A DNA stretch of 38,982 nt from an uncultured Eubacteriales bacterium. Lineage in GTDB: Bacteria > Bacillota > Clostridia > Oscillospirales > Acutalibacteraceae. The DNA lies in the NCBI GenBank assembly GCA_910577755.1, contig CAJTNL010000015.1, positions 1-38,982 on the forward strand, read 5' to 3'. The notes beneath the pieces were generated by a model, which was given only the letters and a program-made list of their open reading frames with translations, made no database searches and was not told the DNA's origin. Shown here piece by piece: positions 1 to 7,651 of this stretch. A program made the position numbers and the translations under genes. Positions within the stretch are counted from its first letter, which is position 1, and each line of letters begins with the position of its first letter.

Positions 1-98
1 GTTTTTTGGTTCTTTTATATTTGCAGTTTTTATTCAGTTTTCAGTGTACATCACCTTTTATTTTAATGGTAATGTGATGGCGGTCTTCTCCGCAATTT

Positions 99-119
99 GC
101 ACCATTAGCTCAGTTGGTA
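99..119 (+). pseudogene. 5' fragment of a tRNA-Lys gene
   Basis: The 21 nt from 99 match the start of bacterial tRNA-Lys genes: acceptor strand GCACCAT, then TA, the D-stem GCTC and the D-loop AGTTGGTA. The rest of the tRNA is missing: no closing D-stem, anticodon arm, T-arm or CCA follows. A terminator hairpin begins at once. It reads as a truncated tRNA left by deletion or recombination. The tRNA-Lys identity is from memory of the family's 5' sequence, so it is moderately sure; other tRNAs share the D-arm. Confidence 0.5.
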
Positions 120-120
120 A

Positions 121-151
121 AAAACCTTGCATATAGCAAGGTTTTTTTTAT
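121..151 (+). terminator. Intrinsic terminator after the tRNA fragment
   Basis: A perfect stem pairs AAAACCTTGC with GCAAGGTTTT around the loop ATATA, followed by a run of T. It probably ended the former tRNA transcript or a transcript entering from upstream. Confidence 0.75.
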
Positions 152-647
152 TGCCAAGGTTTATGTGAAAAACAGCGCTCAATTTAATGAGTCATAAAAT
201 TTGCAACTTTATTTCTTCTTATTTCCTGCCGTGTTTTGGGTACTGTCAGGAGCTCCAACTATGAATGTTTTAATGAAAAGGTCAGGTTGCATTGCCAATT
301 AGCTTAATGATACGGTGATGTGTGGTCAAGTATTTACGTTTTATTCTATAACCAATAAGTGAATGTTTTGATGAAAAGTTCTAATTATCTGTTATACTTT
401 ACTATATTATTTTAAGGTGAGAGATCAAAAGTTTTTATTTGCAACTTTGCAATCCTTTAGTTACTGATATAAAGATATACAGGAGAGTAAACTTCTCTTA
501 TCTTTAAATGAGCAACGAGTTTAATGATTGTATTTTAACTATGTCATGCTGTAATTTATATTGCTTTTCTTCGCAGAGAATTCTTAACTATTGTAGGTAC
601 TGCTATGTGATACTAATTACAAATTTAATACAAATTACAGATTCTGG
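152..647. other. Gene-poor AT-rich stretch
   Basis: I see no convincing gene. Two items stand out. A 19-nt direct repeat with one mismatch lies at 262-280 and 360-378, and both copies begin very short open frames whose peptides start MNVLMK. A hairpin lies at 472-506, pairing TAAAGATA with TATCTTTA and holding an inner GAGAG/TTCTC stem. Confidence 0.4.
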
Positions 648-676
648 TTGACTGTGGCATTATTATTTAATAAAAT
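648..676 (+). promoter_or_regulatory. Sigma-A-type promoter of the zinc-ribbon gene
   Basis: -35 TTGACT (648-653), 17-nt spacer, -10 TAAAAT (671-676). Transcription would start near 683, about 35 nt before the preferred ATG at 718. Confidence 0.6.
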
Positions 677-717
677 GAAAATGGAAAATAATTATTAAGA
701 AAGTGCAGGTAGATGAT

Positions 718-1194
718 ATGTATACTACGGTGCCTATGGGCTTTATTATTGCTTGGATAGTGTTAGGAGCTTTTTTTATAATAGCCGGTTTTTTATCACA
801 AACATTTATGGGATTGGCAATTTATCATGATGCAAAATCTAGGAGAAATGATAATGCTGGTATGTGGGGTGTGCTGACTGGTTTTTTTTCTTGGATTCCC
901 GTAATTATTTATTTTTGCGTACGGAATCAAAATAAAACAAAGCTAATTCCTTGTGCAAGCTGTGGTTTTTTTCTTCCTATGATCGAATATGAATGTCCCA
1001 ACTGCAAAAGTGGTAATCCGTATGCACAGCAGTTTTATGGTCCCGAGATAGAGGAAGCAAAAAAGAATGCAAAAGGCTTTTTTATTGCTTTAATTTGTAT
1101 GTATGCACTGATGATTGCAATATTTATTACAATTATTGTTTTGGCGGTATTAGCAATAGGGAATTCGGGTATTTTAGATAGATATTATTATTAA
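718..1194 (+). CDS. Zinc-ribbon integral membrane protein of unknown function
   Basis: This is a protein of about 158 residues that I do not recognise. It has a hydrophobic N-terminal segment, a second one near residues 50-67, then a CxxC-x10-CxxC zinc ribbon (CASC and CPNC), and a strong C-terminal membrane span ending in RYYY. The ribbon should lie in the cytoplasm between membrane segments. I chose the ATG at 718, which has AGGT 7 nt upstream; a GTG at 703 would add five residues but has no good ribosome-binding site. It has its own promoter and lies 53 nt before an ABC exporter, so it may be an accessory or sensor of that transporter, which is inference. Confidence 0.75.
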   Translation: MYTTVPMGFIIAWIVLGAFFIIAGFLSQTFMGLAIYHDAKSRRNDNAGMWGVLTGFFSWIPVIIYFCVRNQNKTKLIPCASCGFFLPMIEYECPNCKSGNPYAQQFYGPEIEEAKKNAKGFFIALICMYALMIAIFITIIVLAVLAIGNSGILDRYYY

Positions 1195-1247
1195 GTAAAG
1201 GTAGACAATATAAAATTTTATTTTATATTAGGAGGAGTATTCGAATT

Positions 1248-1958
1248 GTGCTTGAAATTCAAAATTTGACGAAAATATATAAAAATGTAGTTGCGAACAG
1301 TAATTTAAGTTTTACCGTTCAGGCAGGAGAAGTTGCGGTTTTGCTAGGTCCCAATGGGGCGGGTAAATCGACAGCCATTAAATGTATTGCAGGCTTGCTT
1401 CGCTTTCAGGGTGAAATACGTGTTTGTGATTTTCCCAATAAGTCTATAGAGGCAAAACGTAACTTTGGTTATATTCCAGAAATTCCATCTACGTATGAAA
1501 ATTTAACGGTTATGGAACATATGGAGTTTATCAGTCTGGCTTATAAAGTGGATGATTGGAAGCCGAAAGCACAGGGGTTACTCGTGCGATTTGAAATGAT
1601 GGATAAGGTAGATAAGCTGGGCAAAGAGCTGTCGAAAGGTATGCAGCAAAAATTAAGTATTTGCTGTGCTCTAATAGCTGAACCAAAAGTGGTGTTGTTT
1701 GACGAACCTTTCGTAGGATTAGATCCACATGCAATTAAAGAACTGAAAGATTTGATAGGAGAGATGAGGGCAAAAGGAAGTGCGGTGCTGATTAGCACCC
1801 ATATGCTGGACAGCATAGAAGAACTTTGGGATAAAGCTTTTATTATGTGTCATGGAAAAATTGCAGCAATTCGAAAAAGAAGTGAGATGGAGCAAAACGG
1901 AGAATCCCTAGAAGAGCTTTTCTTTGAGATTACAGAGGGAAAAGAGGAAAAAGCATGA
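1248..1958 (+). CDS. ABC transporter ATP-binding protein
   Basis: This 236-residue nucleotide-binding subunit powers an ABC exporter. It shows Walker A GPNGAGKS (residues 34-41), a Q-loop region near GYIPEIPSTYEN, signature LSKGMQQ, Walker B VVLFDEP followed by the D-loop GLDP, and the switch histidine in STHMLDS. These place it with ABC-2/exporter-type ATPases (CcmA/YhaQ-like). The start is GTG, chosen for GGAGGAG 10 nt upstream. Its end overlaps the permease start by 4 nt (ATGA), so the two are translationally coupled and form one transporter. The substrate cannot be told from sequence. Confidence 0.93.
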   Translation: MLEIQNLTKIYKNVVANSNLSFTVQAGEVAVLLGPNGAGKSTAIKCIAGLLRFQGEIRVCDFPNKSIEAKRNFGYIPEIPSTYENLTVMEHMEFISLAYKVDDWKPKAQGLLVRFEMMDKVDKLGKELSKGMQQKLSICCALIAEPKVVLFDEPFVGLDPHAIKELKDLIGEMRAKGSAVLISTHMLDSIEELWDKAFIMCHGKIAAIRKRSEMEQNGESLEELFFEITEGKEEKA

Positions 1959-3547
1959 GCGCAGTGTGGTATCTTTGCCGTAAGCAAGTGAAAAATTTCA
2001 TTTTTGACCTCATACATAAACCCGGAAAGCTGGCGCTTTATATTATAATTGCAGTAATCATTGTTGTCGCAATACTTTCCAGAATATTTGCCTATCAAAA
2101 CGAAACTATAGTTTTTTCCGACATCTATTTCTTGCATGGAGGATATATAGGGGTTATGTTGTTAATTGCCATACCAATACTGTTAAGAGGTCTGCAATCT
2201 GGCGCCACAGTATTCCGAATGAGCGATGTACATTTTTTATTTAATGCACCCATATCGCCTAAGTTGGTATTAAGCTACGGTTTGGTTAAACAGCTTCTCA
2301 CCAGTGTTTTTATTGTGTTTCTTTTACTGACCAATTCTTATCAGTTATCTAATTTATTTGGGCTTACAGTTTGGCAAACGGTTATTTTGGCCATAGGAGT
2401 AGCCGTTATGCTATGCGCTGTTCAAATGCTGGCAATGGTAATTTACAGTCTAACTAATGGCAGAAAGTTTTTGGTCCATGTGGCACTGACGATATTGTAT
2501 GTATGCATTTTAGCTTTAGCGGCGATTTATTTGGCTGAATTTTATGTAAACGGTATGGATGTAAACAGCGCAATATCCTCGTTAGGTTCTCCGTATTTAG
2601 AGTATGTACCTATAATAGGTTGGATGAAAGGCGCAATATTTGGTTTTATATTAGGAAATTATGTTACTGCAGGTATCTATACGACCTTGTTTGCAGTGGT
2701 AATTGGTATAGCGATAGTGGTGTTTGTGGCAAGGGATTTAGATTTTTATGAAGATGTTTTGGAGTCTACCGCCAGATTTGATCAGATACGTCGTAATAAG
2801 AGAGAAGGAAAAATGAATTTTGGCCGCGGTAAGGTAAACGTAAAAACTACCGGGTTGAAAAGGGGCAGTGGAGCAAGTGCGCTGTTTTATAAACATCTTC
2901 TAGAGCAAAAGCGTAGAAATCGTTTTTTCATCAGCATGCCGTCTATGTTTCTGTATTTAATAAATATTGTTTTTGTTGTAATATTAAGTGTTTCATCAAG
3001 AAACATTATTTTGTCAGATGGGATATTGATTTGTTCTGCAATTATGAGCTGTTATATACAATTTTTCTTTTCTACTTCTGGAGATTGGTCTTTGGAGTTG
3101 GAAAAAGCAACAATTTATTTATTACCTGCTCGTTCTTTTCAAAAATTACTCTGGGCCAGTGTAACTACAATTATGCGACCGATGATAGATGGTATTCTAA
3201 TGTATACAGTGCTGTGTCCTGTATTACAAGCAAATCCATTAACAGCATTGGTGTGTGCCGCTGCATACGGAAGTATGGGATTATTATATACGGCTTGTAA
3301 CATTCTGTTTCGAAGGTTGTTTGGTAAAATCAGTGTAAATCGCGGACCTGTTATGATCGTTTATATGTTGTTTGTGGCGTTGATAACGGCGCCGGGGATC
3401 GTTACCAGTATACTGATATTTATTTTTTTATCTAATTTATCAATTTTTATAGTGGGGCTACCCTTTATTACTTGGAATGTTGGAATTTCAATACTGATTA
3501 TTGGTTTGTGTCGTAATATGCTGGATTATGTAGAATATAATGATTGA
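1955..3547 (+). CDS. ABC exporter membrane subunit
   Basis: This 530-residue, very hydrophobic protein has many membrane spans; clear ones lie near residues 26-46, 60-80, 110-133, 138-160, 170-195, 225-260, 330-350, 430-455 and 465-520. A basic cytoplasmic stretch near 270-310 (RRNKREGK, KTTGLKRG) splits two hydrophobic halves. It resembles the putative ABC exporter family with full-length permeases found beside CcmA-like ATPases in Firmicutes. The 4-nt overlap with the ATPase marks them as partners. The likely role is export of a lipid, peptide or drug, or control of membrane proteins, but nothing shows which. The stop codon lies about 20 nt before the 5S promoter. Confidence 0.85.
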   Translation: MSAVWYLCRKQVKNFIFDLIHKPGKLALYIIIAVIIVVAILSRIFAYQNETIVFSDIYFLHGGYIGVMLLIAIPILLRGLQSGATVFRMSDVHFLFNAPISPKLVLSYGLVKQLLTSVFIVFLLLTNSYQLSNLFGLTVWQTVILAIGVAVMLCAVQMLAMVIYSLTNGRKFLVHVALTILYVCILALAAIYLAEFYVNGMDVNSAISSLGSPYLEYVPIIGWMKGAIFGFILGNYVTAGIYTTLFAVVIGIAIVVFVARDLDFYEDVLESTARFDQIRRNKREGKMNFGRGKVNVKTTGLKRGSGASALFYKHLLEQKRRNRFFISMPSMFLYLINIVFVVILSVSSRNIILSDGILICSAIMSCYIQFFFSTSGDWSLELEKATIYLLPARSFQKLLWASVTTIMRPMIDGILMYTVLCPVLQANPLTALVCAAAYGSMGLLYTACNILFRRLFGKISVNRGPVMIVYMLFVALITAPGIVTSILIFIFLSNLSIFIVGLPFITWNVGISILIIGLCRNMLDYVEYND

Positions 3548-3564
3548 AAATTTATATTTTCCTA

Positions 3565-3593
3565 TTGAAATTTTACTTTATTTGAGTTATAAT
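3565..3593 (+). promoter_or_regulatory. Promoter of 5S rRNA gene 1
   Basis: -35 TTGAAA (3565-3570), 17-nt spacer, consensus -10 TATAAT (3588-3593). Transcription should start near 3600, almost exactly at the mature 5S 5' end (3602). Confidence 0.75.
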
Positions 3594-3601
3594 CAAACAC
3601 A

Positions 3602-3717
3602 GTCGGTGTTGATAACGATGAGGGTCCACCTGTTCCCATATCGAACACAGAAGTTAAACTCATTGGTGTCGACGATACTTGGCTGGAGACGGCCCGGGAC
3701 AATAGAAAAATGCCGAC
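3602..3717 (+). rRNA. rrf: 5S ribosomal RNA, copy 1
   Basis: About 116 nt with all 5S hallmarks: helix I pairs GTCGGTGT with ATGCCGAC, followed by the loop B/C region with CCACCTGTTCCCAT and CGAACACAGAAGTTAA, and the helix IV-V part GGCTGGAGACGGCCCGG. It differs from copy 2 at a few positions, including ATATCGAAC and AAACTC where copy 2 has ATACCGAAC and AAGCTC. No 16S or 23S gene is nearby, so it is a stand-alone gene with its own promoter and terminator. Confidence 0.93.
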
Positions 3718-3721
3718 ACTT

Positions 3722-3759
3722 AAAAAGCAGGTATCTCATGGGATATTTGCTTTTTTTTT
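3722..3759 (+). terminator. Terminator of 5S copy 1
   Basis: A 14-bp stem (3722-3735 with 3742-3755, two G-T pairs) is followed by a T run. It is homologous to the terminator of copy 2 but carries wobble changes. Confidence 0.85.
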
Positions 3760-3788
3760 GAAAATATTAAAAAACTAGAAAATAATAC

Positions 3789-3817
3789 TTGATTTTTTTT
3801 TAACAGTATGATAATAT
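3789..3817 (+). promoter_or_regulatory. Promoter of 5S rRNA gene 2
   Basis: -35 TTGATT (3789-3794), 17-nt spacer, extended -10 TGaTAATAT (3809-3817). The start near 3824 gives a leader of about 24 nt to be trimmed before the mature 5' end at 3848. The promoter sequence is unlike that of copy 1. Confidence 0.65.
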
Positions 3818-3847
3818 ATAAAAGTTGAAAGAAATGGAAACTATATA

Positions 3848-3963
3848 GTTGGTGTTGATGACGATGAGGGTCCACCTGTTCCCATACCGAACACAGAAGT
3901 TAAGCTCATTGGTGTCGACGATACTTGGCTGGAGACGGCCCGGAACAATAGAAAGATGCCAAC
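3848..3963 (+). rRNA. rrf: 5S ribosomal RNA, copy 2
   Basis: About 116 nt, nearly identical to copy 1. Helix I pairs GTTGGTGT with ATGCCAAC: both strands changed together relative to copy 1 (C to T and G to A), a compensatory substitution that shows the helix is under selection. This copy has the more usual 5S loop sequence CCATACCGAAC. The tandem spacing is 246 bp, and the gene has its own promoter and terminator. Confidence 0.95.
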
Positions 3964-3967
3964 ACTT

Positions 3968-3999
3968 AAAAGCAGATACCCAATAGGGTATCTGCTTTT
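3968..3999 (+). terminator. Terminator of 5S copy 2
   Basis: A perfect 14-bp stem pairs AAAAGCAGATACCC (3968-3981) with GGGTATCTGCTTTT (3986-3999) around the loop AATA; T-rich sequence follows. Confidence 0.9.
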
Positions 4000-4356
4000 G
4001 TTTTTAAAATATTTAATTTTACCTTTTACAGAGTTTTTATTGTAAGTGCGTTTTCTCATGATATACCTAAAAGAATTATTTTCTTGGCTGCAAAAATTTT
4101 TACTTTTAGTTTATTTATTTTTTTGCTTTTGTGAGAGGTTTTAAGCTGTAAAATACCATAAAAGACTATTAGGGAAAGTTTGTCGCAAGAAAAGTTGCTT
4201 AAGGGATTTAGATAATATAACAGGTAATGTAACCTTTTAATAATGTAATTCTACAATTTTAATTGATGTGGTTTAGGCAAAAGTGAGGTAGTTTACTTCG
4301 TTTTTGAAAATAAAGTGGTCGATTTGCCAATAATTATTAAAGTGATAAAAAACATC
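4000..4356. other. Intergenic region upstream of aroF
   Basis: AT-rich. I find no gene, and no T-box, riboswitch or long hairpin that I can recognise, although aroF genes are often regulated. Confidence 0.5.
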
Positions 4357-4385
4357 TTGAAATTTAATGCTTTAAAGTGTAAAAT
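4357..4385 (+). promoter_or_regulatory. aroF promoter
   Basis: -35 TTGAAA (4357-4362), 17-nt spacer, -10 TAAAAT (4380-4385). The predicted start near 4392 leaves a leader of only about 30 nt, too short for a riboswitch or attenuator. Confidence 0.65.
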
Positions 4386-4421
4386 AGTTGTAAATAATAA
4401 AAGATAAGAGAGGTTCTCATT

Positions 4422-5435
4422 ATGGTTATATTAATGAAACAGAGTTGCACAAAGGAGCAGGTAGAACAGGTGGTAGCGACTCTGCAAAAATGCGGATTGG
4501 GTGCAAATGTATCCGCAGGTACACAGGCTACCATTATTGGTATATTAGGTGATAAAACCAAGCTTGGCGGATTAGATATTACCCTAATGGATGGTGTGGA
4601 AAAATGCGTACCAATTATGCACTCGTATAAACTAGCAAGCCGTGATATGTGTCCAGAGGGGCGTCTGGTGCAGGTAGGGAATCAAGTTATCGGCGGAAAA
4701 AAACTGGTGATGATGGGCGGTCCCTGTGCAGTAGAAAATGAAGAGTCTATCATGAAGGCGGCTATTGGAGTAAAAGCAGCGGGAGCACAATTTTTGCGCG
4801 GAGGCGCTTATAAACCCAGAACTTCTCCGTACTCATTTCAAGGTTTAGAGGAAGAGGGATTAAAATTGATGCGTAAAGCGGCTGATGCAACCGGTTTGAA
4901 AGTGGTTAGTGAGGTTATGGCATCAGATCAAATTGATATTGCAGCAAAGTATTGCGATATGTTCCAAATTGGGGCTAGAAATATGCAGAACTTCCGATTG
5001 CTTAAGGATATTGGCAAATCGAAAGTACCGGTAGTGCTAAAACGCGGTATTGCCAATACTATTGAGGAATGGCTTGATGCGGCGGAATATATTATGAGCG
5101 AGGGCAATTATAATGTAGTATTGTGCGAGAGGGGGATTCGCACCTTTGAAACAGCGACCAGGAATACATTAGATGTTTCGGCAGTTCCGGTGGTGAAAGA
5201 ACGCAGCAGTTTACCAATTATTATTGACCCATCCCATGCCGCAGGTAAAGAGAAGTATGTATTGCCGTTATCTCTGGCAGGGGTTGCGGCAGGAGCGGAC
5301 GGCTTAATTGTAGAGGTACATCCTAATGCAAAGCAGGCCATTAGTGACGCTGCACAGCAATTAAGCGTGGAAGCGTTTGCAGATTTGCTTCAAAAAGTAG
5401 GCGGTATTGCGCAGGCAGTGGGCAGAGAGATTTAA
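4422..5435 (+). CDS. aroF: 3-deoxy-7-phosphoheptulonate (DAHP) synthase
   Basis: Condenses phosphoenolpyruvate with erythrose 4-phosphate in the cytoplasm, the first step of the shikimate pathway to aromatic amino acids. The 337 residues have the two-domain layout of the type I-beta enzymes: a ferredoxin-like domain at about 1-70, the feedback-sensing part in relatives such as the Thermotoga enzyme, then the TIM-barrel. Seen are the metal and substrate loops GGPCAVEN (C102) and KPRTSPYSFQG (131-141), RGGAY, and DPSHAAG near the end. The ATG has GAGAGG 8 nt upstream. It is monocistronic, with its own promoter and terminator; no other shikimate gene is in the window. Confidence 0.95.
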   Translation: MVILMKQSCTKEQVEQVVATLQKCGLGANVSAGTQATIIGILGDKTKLGGLDITLMDGVEKCVPIMHSYKLASRDMCPEGRLVQVGNQVIGGKKLVMMGGPCAVENEESIMKAAIGVKAAGAQFLRGGAYKPRTSPYSFQGLEEEGLKLMRKAADATGLKVVSEVMASDQIDIAAKYCDMFQIGARNMQNFRLLKDIGKSKVPVVLKRGIANTIEEWLDAAEYIMSEGNYNVVLCERGIRTFETATRNTLDVSAVPVVKERSSLPIIIDPSHAAGKEKYVLPLSLAGVAAGADGLIVEVHPNAKQAISDAAQQLSVEAFADLLQKVGGIAQAVGREI

Positions 5436-5494
5436 TTATCAAGTAATCGTTTTGTATGCTGCGGATAATAGACAATAGGTTTTAGTTTAAAATG

Positions 5495-5527
5495 AAGATA
5501 CCAACCGAATAGATTGGTATCTTTTTT
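5495..5527 (+). terminator. aroF terminator
   Basis: The stem AAGATACCAA (5495-5504) with TTGGTATCTT (5514-5523) has a 9-nt loop and is followed by T residues. Confidence 0.85.
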
Positions 5528-5696
5528 TATAGGCAGAGATGGAATATATTAAAATTTGTAAATATGTTATGGTACTGAACCATATAACAATCAAATGAAT
5601 TTATGAAATAGCACGTGAGATTACGTGAGATAAAATAAGAAAATCGAAGAAAACGAGAGATTTATATTTGTTAAATTAAAAATATAAAAAAAGAGC

Positions 5697-5725
5697 TTGA
5701 CATAGCAAATGTGGTATGGTAATAT
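5697..5725 (+). promoter_or_regulatory. rplM-rpsI promoter
   Basis: Consensus -35 TTGACA (5697-5702), 17-nt spacer, extended -10 TGgTAATAT (5717-5725). This is a strong promoter, as expected for ribosomal protein genes; start near 5732. Confidence 0.8.
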
Positions 5726-5731
5726 CATAAA

Positions 5732-5818
5732 TACCCGTTATCACCTATTGGTGATTTAAAACAATTCTTTGTTCGAAAAAGATGAGGTAGCGATTAAGCG
5801 TTTTAAATTTAGGAGGAA
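5732..5818 (+). promoter_or_regulatory. 5' leader of rplM, possible L13 autoregulatory leader
   Basis: The leader of about 90 nt begins with the hairpin ATCACC-TATT-GGTGAT (5740-5755), followed by an AT-rich stretch and the ribosome-binding site AGGAGG. Firmicutes have a known L13 leader RNA family upstream of rplM. The position and length fit, but I cannot match the consensus by eye, so the assignment is inference. Confidence 0.35.
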
Positions 5819-5823
5819 ATACA

Positions 5824-6255
5824 ATGTCTACTTTTATGCAAAAACCAAGCCAAGTAGAGCGTAAATGGTACATTCTTGATGCAGCCGGCAAGCCGATGGG
5901 GCGTGTCGCTGCTCAAGCTGCTGTTTTACTGCGCGGTAAACATAAACCAACTTACACGCCGCATGTTGATGATGGCGATCATGTGATTATTATTAACTGT
6001 GCAGAGGCTGTTCTGACTGGTAATAAGTTGCAAAACAAAAAATATTATCGCCATACAGGTTATATTGGTCACCTTAAAGAGGTGGGTTATGATAGATTAA
6101 TGGAACAAAAACCGGAGTTTGCCATGCAATTGGCAGTGAAGGGTATGATTCCAAGCACACATAATGGACGTCAACAGCTGACAAGGCTGCGTGTATATGC
6201 AGGCGCTGAGCATGTTCATACAGCACAAAAACCTACTGTTTGGGATAATAAATAA
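5824..6255 (+). CDS. rplM: 50S ribosomal protein L13
   Basis: A 143-residue large-subunit protein that binds 23S rRNA early in assembly. Typical L13 sequence is seen: RKWYILDAAGKPMGRVAAQ near the start, LLRGKHKPTYTPHVDDGDHVI, and YRHTGYIGHLK. AGGAGG lies 7 nt before the ATG. It is the first gene of the rplM-rpsI pair, with 17 nt before rpsI, the arrangement conserved in almost all bacteria. Confidence 0.98.
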   Translation: MSTFMQKPSQVERKWYILDAAGKPMGRVAAQAAVLLRGKHKPTYTPHVDDGDHVIIINCAEAVLTGNKLQNKKYYRHTGYIGHLKEVGYDRLMEQKPEFAMQLAVKGMIPSTHNGRQQLTRLRVYAGAEHVHTAQKPTVWDNK

Positions 6256-6272
6256 GAGAGGAGGATTGGAAT

Positions 6273-6674
6273 ATGTATAATAAAGAAGATTATTATTATG
6301 GTACAGGTAGAAGAAAAAGTTCCGTTGCTCGTGTAAGACTTTATCAGGGTACCGGTAAGGTTACAATTAACGACAGAGATATTGACGATTATTTTGGTCT
6401 TGAAACATTGAAACTAATTGTTCGTCAGCCGCTTAATTTGACAAAAACGGAAGGCAAATTTGATATTGTTTGCCGTGTTGCTGGCGGTGGTGTTACCGGT
6501 CAAGCTGGCGCAATTCGCCATGGCGTGGCCAGAGCTCTGTTGCAATATGATTCTGACAACCTCCGTCCTGCTCTGAAAAAGGCTGGATTTTTGACCCGTG
6601 ATCCAAGAATGAAAGAACGTAAAAAATACGGTCTAAAAGGTGCACGTAGAGCTCCACAGTTCTCAAAAAGATAA
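6273..6674 (+). CDS. rpsI: 30S ribosomal protein S9
   Basis: A 133-residue small-subunit protein whose basic C-terminal tail reaches towards P-site tRNA. Seen are YGTGRRKSSVARVRL near the N-terminus, GGGVTGQAGAIRHGVARALL in the middle, and the invariant C-terminal ending ARRAPQFSKR. The ribosome-binding site GAGAGGAGG precedes the ATG. It is co-transcribed with rplM and ended by a clear terminator. Confidence 0.98.
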   Translation: MYNKEDYYYGTGRRKSSVARVRLYQGTGKVTINDRDIDDYFGLETLKLIVRQPLNLTKTEGKFDIVCRVAGGGVTGQAGAIRHGVARALLQYDSDNLRPALKKAGFLTRDPRMKERKKYGLKGARRAPQFSKR

Positions 6675-6688
6675 TATTACAAATTTGA

Positions 6689-6723
6689 AAGAACTCCAAA
6701 CATATTATGGAGTTCTTTTTTTA
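6689..6723 (+). terminator. rplM-rpsI terminator
   Basis: An 11-bp stem AAAGAACTCCA (6689-6699) with TGGAGTTCTTT (6709-6719), 9-nt loop, then a T run. Confidence 0.88.
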
Positions 6724-7651
6724 TTTGTTCATGAATATAGCTTGATTACAGTGAGTACCTCTTCCACAAACATGGTGTAAATTAAAATTTAACGTTTGTG
6801 AAAATGTATAAACATATTTCTATTATATTATAAATAATTGTAGCATTTAAAGTAAGAGTCACTTTTGGATGTTCATTGCAACGAGTCAAATACTTATAAG
6901 GTTCATCTATCAAAATAGGTTTTACATGTTGCTATGATGATTATGAGTATTTAATTATATATAGTGAAAGATTTTTTAATAAAGCATTTTACAATTTATA
7001 TCTCGATAGTGATACCGCTAAAATTTCGTATGGGATTTCAGCGGTATTTTATAAATCAAAAAATATTATTTGACAGTATTTATAATAAAAATAAGAGGTA
7101 TAAGATATCATATTATAGTACAAGTTCTGTATATCCGTATTTGTAAGGTTATAAATGATATTCTATTTATTATAATAATTAGCTTTGGCGCAATAGATTT
7201 GTTAGAGATATAGGATGCTTTTTGTACAGGGAATCACATTTATTTAGATATACAGAATAGAAACCGTTTGTATATAAGTTCCATTCTTTTATGATTTCTA
7301 TTATAGAGTTGAAATTTTTTGGAATGGCACAATTTTTTATTCAGATACCATTGTTATGTGGTGTGTTTTATAGTATAAAAAAGCAGTGTACAGGCGGTTT
7401 TACGGCATAATTACCAAAATGAGTAAGATTTTTATTTGATAACTATGAGTATAAATTGTGAAAATATAACGATCGTGTAATAACGGTAACAACTTTGTAA
7501 CGAATAATTTCTTACAATCTGCACAGAAAATATATCAAAATAATTAACATAAATTCAAAAATTAGGTAATTTAAGCGGGTAGTAAGTCGAATTTTTATCA
7601 ATCTATAAAAGCTATATGTGTAAATTGTACAATTACAAGACGTTTTTTTAT
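6724..7651. other. Long AT-rich non-coding stretch
   Basis: About 930 bp without a convincing gene on either strand; open frames are short, AT-driven and lack ribosome-binding sites. Seen are a CACAAAC/GTTTGTG inverted repeat at 6764-6800 and a terminator-like hairpin at 7012-7051. It may hold a small RNA or decayed genes, but I cannot identify any. Confidence 0.45.
7012..7051 (+). terminator. Terminator-like hairpin with no gene upstream
   Basis: ATACCGCT (7012-7019) pairs with AGCGGTAT (7040-7047); an inner AAAT/ATTT pairing extends it, and TTTTAT follows. No coding gene precedes it within 330 nt, so it may end an unannotated small RNA or be a relic. Confidence 0.4.

Noticed and set aside
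3540..4059. Open frames over the 5S region (73 codons plus, 72 codons minus)
   Set aside because: They cover the 5S rRNA genes and their terminators and have no coding character of their own.
4392..4421. T-box or other amino-acid riboswitch before aroF
   Set aside because: The promoter leaves a leader of only about 30 nt, and no structured element was seen.
6964..7146. 60-codon frame in the non-coding stretch after rpsI
   Set aside because: GTG start without a ribosome-binding site, composition follows the AT-rich DNA, and it runs through a terminator-like hairpin.
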